This document shows positions 61,371 to 64,000 of a DNA stretch of 64,000 bases, piece by piece. This DNA comes from DASVTU01 sp036387415 (GTDB taxonomy: Bacteria; Acidobacteriota; Blastocatellia; Pyrinomonadales; Pyrinomonadaceae). The notes beneath the pieces are model-generated. The model did no database searches. It was not told the origin of the DNA and saw nothing but the letters and a program-made list of their open reading frames with translations. The translations under genes and the position numbers were made by a program. Positions within the stretch are counted from its first letter, which is position 1, and every line of letters begins with the position of its first letter. The stretch is from contig DASVTU010000011.1 of the NCBI GenBank assembly GCA_036387415.1, forward strand, positions 13,819 through 77,818. Direction: 5' to 3'.

Positions 61371-62924
61371 GTGAGCAAACCTACACGGTCGTTGCTTAAG
61401 ATAATACCGTTGTTGCTACTTATCGTCATCTCATCTTCTTACGCTGGTGCCCAGACGCCTGCTTTGTGGGGCGACCTTAAATCAGGTTCTTACTCCGTGG
61501 GTTTCAGGTTCATCTACAAACATGATTACTCGAGAGGCTGGAAGGCGAAAGAGGATGCTAACGGCTACCCGCAAGCTGAAAGTAGAGGGCGTCCGATACG
61601 TGTTAGCGTCTGGTATCCCGCAAGAAAAATCAGAGCTAATGCCGCAAGAATGCTGTATCGAGATTACATGCCCTTTACCGGAGCGCGCTCAGTTTTCGCG
61701 GAGTTAAACAGCCTGCTTGAAAAGCGAGATGCTGATAACCTCCGTGCCAACCTCAAAGGAGATGAGTTCAACAGCCTGATGATGACGCGGATGGCCGCCG
61801 TTCAGAATGCAGTGCCGCACAACGGGACTTTCCCGCTAATCGTTTACTCCGCGGGTCTCAATAACAGTTCGCAGGATAATGTTGTACTTTGTGAGTATTT
61901 AGCCAGTCACGGTTATGTAGTCGTCACCGTCCCGCAACTGGGTACGACATCGCTCGACGTAAATCTGAAGTTCCAGAATGCGCTCGACTTGGAGACACAG
62001 GCTCTCGACCTTCAACACGCAATCGGGGCAGTACATGATTTCCCCAACATTGATCGTCATCGGCTAGGCGTAATCGGGTATAGCGTGGGCGGGGTTGTAG
62101 GGTTAAATCTAGTGATGCGAGATACCGATGTTGATGCGATAGTCACTCTCGATCCCACGTTCGGGGTCACGCCATTCATTAAGCTGGCGACCAGTTCGCC
62201 TTATTACGCTCCCGCAAACGTGCGTGTCCCTTGGATGTATATGTATCGAGTGGAACCGGCAACGAATTTAGCCGTTTTCGACACACTAAAATACTCTAAC
62301 CGCTATCGGTTGGAACTTACGGGGATGCTTCATCAGGATTTTTCCAGCTTTCCGATGTTCGGCCCTCAATCTACTATGACACCGACGAGAACCCCTGAGA
62401 CGGCTAAACGGGGGTATCAGACGGTCTGCCACTACACACTGAATTTCTTTAATGCTTACCTCAAAGGAGATGGGCGCGCCTTAGAGTTTATCAGCCGTGT
62501 CTCTCAGGGGAGCGGCGCTGTCGAGAATATCGCCAAATTTGAAATACGCAACGGGATTCAGCCTCCCCCTACTGAAGAGAAATTCCTGAGAGTCATGGAG
62601 CAAGGAGGGTTTGAGCATGCCCTTAAACTCTATAATGAAAGCCGGTCGAGAAACCCGCAACAACCAGTCTTCAGCGAAACCTTCCTGAACCAGTTAGGTT
62701 ACAGGCTCATCAACCAGAACCGTCTCGAACAAGCTATGGAAATCTTTAAGTTGAATGTCGATGCGTATCCATCCTCAGCGAATGTTTACGACAGTTTGGC
62801 TGAAGCATATACGCGAAGCGGGAACAGGGAGATGGCAATCAAATTCTATGAGAAATCAATAGAGTTAAACCCCAACAACAGAGACGCAATCGAGGCGCTG
62901 AAGAAGCTCAAAGGCAATCCGTAG
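61371..62924 (+). CDS. Cassette 7: alpha/beta hydrolase with TPR tail
   Basis: About 517 residues from GTG 61371 (GGGGAGAGGAG some 8-14 bases upstream); a longer frame starts inside the attC. Signal peptide: SLLKIIPLLLLIVISSSYAG. The hydrolase part, resembling platelet-activating-factor acetylhydrolase or dienelactone hydrolase relatives, has FPLIVYSAGLNN, then GVIGYSVGGVVGL (nucleophile Ser near 243), LDPTFG, and a His in TGMLHQDFSS. From about 420 a TPR stretch follows (FLNQLGYRLINQNRLEQAME, YDSLAEAYTRSGNREMAIKF, YEKSIELNPNNRDAIEALKK). Periplasmic or outer-membrane esterase is inferred. At 1.7 kb it is by far the largest complete cassette. Confidence 0.88.
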   Translation: MSKPTRSLLKIIPLLLLIVISSSYAGAQTPALWGDLKSGSYSVGFRFIYKHDYSRGWKAKEDANGYPQAESRGRPIRVSVWYPARKIRANAARMLYRDYMPFTGARSVFAELNSLLEKRDADNLRANLKGDEFNSLMMTRMAAVQNAVPHNGTFPLIVYSAGLNNSSQDNVVLCEYLASHGYVVVTVPQLGTTSLDVNLKFQNALDLETQALDLQHAIGAVHDFPNIDRHRLGVIGYSVGGVVGLNLVMRDTDVDAIVTLDPTFGVTPFIKLATSSPYYAPANVRVPWMYMYRVEPATNLAVFDTLKYSNRYRLELTGMLHQDFSSFPMFGPQSTMTPTRTPETAKRGYQTVCHYTLNFFNAYLKGDGRALEFISRVSQGSGAVENIAKFEIRNGIQPPPTEEKFLRVMEQGGFEHALKLYNESRSRNPQQPVFSETFLNQLGYRLINQNRLEQAMEIFKLNVDAYPSSANVYDSLAEAYTRSGNREMAIKFYEKSIELNPNNRDAIEALKKLKGNP

Positions 62925-62937
62925 CATTCCACGCGCC

Positions 62938-63023
62938 GACCAACAAAGGCATGCACCCGACGCCCCTTCAACATGCCTCTCATGTACGTTGAATAGGGGC
63001 GCGGGTGATGCCGGGCGTTAGAC
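62938..63023 (+). repeat. attC site 7, second subfamily
   Basis: R'' GACCAAC (62938), AAAGGCATGCACCCGACG, GCGGGTGATGCCGGGC, R' GTTAGAC (63017). Short site with arms ATGCCTCTCATG / ACGTTGAATAGGGGCG in the middle. Confidence 0.88.
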
Positions 63024-63085
63024 GGCGCTCTTGCCAGCTAGCTCGGCGGTTCGTATGATTGAAAACGAATGGAGACTTAATCCTC

Positions 63086-64000
63086 ATGAGCCGAGACACC
63101 TCTCCGACCGCACTCTTACGCTTGGTCGCATTCCTCGGCACTAGCCTGATCCTTCTCTGGGAGGCCGCATCCGTGCCTCAGCTAAAGCCCCGCCAAAGTG
63201 CAGGATTCATCATCTTGGCGCTGGCCGTGCTATCGGTCTGGTTAATGCTCATTTTATCACTGTCGGACGCCACGGAGAGGCTGCGCCGGTACGCGGACTT
63301 GCTCGTCCCGCTCGGCCTCTTCGTAACCGTCAGCACGGCCTTCAACGCGCTGGTCGCGGTTCCCGCTCTGGCCGCGATGCTTGCCGCTCCGTGGTCGGTA
63401 AAGCTCTTGACCCTTAGTCTCTCCCTGTCCGTCGGTCTTGTCATCACGTATCTCTTGCGTGTCATCTATGTCGGGTGGACGACGGCGTTAATTTTCCAAG
63501 TCGTCGTTCAGGGACAGATTGACGTGGTCTCCCCCGTCGCTATCATGGGGCGGTGGTTCTGGCGTGCACTGGCACTCGAACTCTTCGGCTGGGGCGTTTT
63601 GTTAGCCGTCTCGGCGGTCGCGCTCGCCGTAGGCGCGATGTCGCTGACGTTCGCCTTAGTCCTCCTCGGTGTTACAAGTCTGTCTTGGAATCTGCTGACT
63701 GCGGCCGTTCTACCCGTGGCTCTCGCCGACACCCGGTCGTTCTGGCCTGCTCTGCGGCATGGCTTATCAGTCAGCCGCTCCGGGATGCGCAAGTGGGCCG
63801 GGCTTGTCATAGCCCAGATGGTGCTGCTCGGGTGGATAACTTTCATCCACGTCTCCTACACCACTTACGAAACGGATCGTTCCGGCTCGGAATATAGCTC
63901 GTCTAAAACAGAGAAGACCAACACGAATTGGGGCGTGAACAGCTTCTGGACAGGCGGCTACGCGGATAACTGCAAGTGGCATGAAAGCTTGATGAAGTCC
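63086..64000 (+). CDS. Cassette 8: multi-pass membrane protein, 3' end outside window
   Basis: ATG 63086 opens a frame with no stop to the edge (305 codons). GGAG stands 12 bases upstream. Six or so membrane helices, for example LVAFLGTSLILLWEA, GFIILALAVLSVWLMLILSL, LLVPLGLFVTVSTAFNALVA, LTLSLSLSVGLVITYLLRVI, LLAVSAVALAVGAMSLTFAL, WAGLVIAQMVLLGWITFI, then a soluble part beginning YTTYETDRSGSEYSS. No family recognised. Base composition is richer in GC than cassettes 1 and 2. The ORF lies in the cassette frame that starts at 63018. Confidence 0.8.
   Translation, partial: MSRDTSPTALLRLVAFLGTSLILLWEAASVPQLKPRQSAGFIILALAVLSVWLMLILSLSDATERLRRYADLLVPLGLFVTVSTAFNALVAVPALAAMLAAPWSVKLLTLSLSLSVGLVITYLLRVIYVGWTTALIFQVVVQGQIDVVSPVAIMGRWFWRALALELFGWGVLLAVSAVALAVGAMSLTFALVLLGVTSLSWNLLTAAVLPVALADTRSFWPALRHGLSVSRSGMRKWAGLVIAQMVLLGWITFIHVSYTTYETDRSGSEYSSSKTEKTNTNWGVNSFWTGGYADNCKWHESLMKS

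Larger units (their letters stand above)
57664..64000 (+). mobile_element. Integron gene-cassette array without visible integrase
   Basis: Eight attC sites in one orientation (57664, 58290, 58899, 59468, 60092, 60632, 61240, 62938) frame seven complete cassettes and one that runs past the window edge. Each complete cassette holds one plus-strand gene with an attC at its 3' end. The 5' hexamer of a cassette complements its own R'' box, as expected of excisable circles: perfect for cassette 1 (TTAGAT / ATCTAAC) and cassette 3 (TTATGC / GCATAAC), one mismatch in 4, 5 and 7. The attachment end would be on the left, where no intI gene is found. Confidence 0.9.

Noticed and set aside
1..64000. tRNA, rRNA and riboswitch genes
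   Set aside because: No tRNA T-loop/acceptor pattern, rRNA stretch or known riboswitch core was noticed by eye; a covariance-model search was not possible here.

Overview
The window is high-GC bacterial DNA made of four unlike blocks. The exopolysaccharide block, the duplicated ATPase/initiator-like pair and the cassette array would fit a soil Acidobacteriota-type genome, but that is an inference from gene content; no rRNA or other phylogenetic marker is present and the first block may be horizontally acquired.

Block 1 (1-28.8 kb) is a hybrid polyketide / nonribosomal peptide cluster. Two minus-strand operons carry a one-module PKS with the order KS-AT-KR-DH-ACP, a thioesterase fused to a carrier domain, and then an alpha-oxoamine synthase, CitE-like lyase, MaoC-like hydratase, ornithine cyclodeaminase-like protein, a stand-alone CTP-synthetase-like domain, a glycosyltransferase-like protein, a queuosine-salvage-like protein and an adenylate-forming ligase that runs off the left edge. 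Between them lies a plus-strand transglutaminase-like gene. A nitroreductase and a TrpRS (trpS) read plus. An amidase, a Cys-type thioesterase, A-PCP (Asn-like code), C-PCP and an O-methyltransferase read minus. A PLP aminotransferase with a missing 5' end closes the block. A gutted paralogue of the PKS gene and a small inverted-repeat element sit between the PKS and the nitroreductase. I infer a nucleoside- or amide-decorated PK/NRP product, with TrpRS as a self-resistance candidate.

Block 2 (28.8-37.8 kb) is a lower-GC accessory island: three nucleotidyltransferase-type or related proteins, a broken IS6-type element, an RHH/MazF toxin-antitoxin pair, and a tandemly duplicated two-gene module. 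In that module an ExeA/TniB-like ATPase is followed by a winged-helix, initiator-like protein; the first copy is dead and the second intact. Both copies carry 18-bp tandem repeats inside the second gene, with a different repeat sequence in each copy.

Block 3 (37.9-57.1 kb) is a plus-strand polysaccharide export locus: initiating sugar-phosphate transferase, chain-length regulator, O-antigen ligase/polymerase, four glycosyltransferases (one fused to an APH-like kinase), a flippase, a second APH-like protein, an outer-membrane barrel, a beta-helix lipoprotein and, at the end, a complete C-A-PCP-TE NRPS module.

Block 4 (57.7-64 kb) is an array of integron gene cassettes. Eight attC sites separate eight co-oriented cassettes that mostly encode small membrane proteins, an isoprenylcysteine-methyltransferase-type enzyme, an HXXEE protein, a secreted protein and an alpha/beta hydrolase with a TPR tail. 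No integrase gene is in the window, so the array behaves as a cassette cluster lacking integrase (CALIN) or lies away from its integrase. All family calls come from reading motifs by eye.
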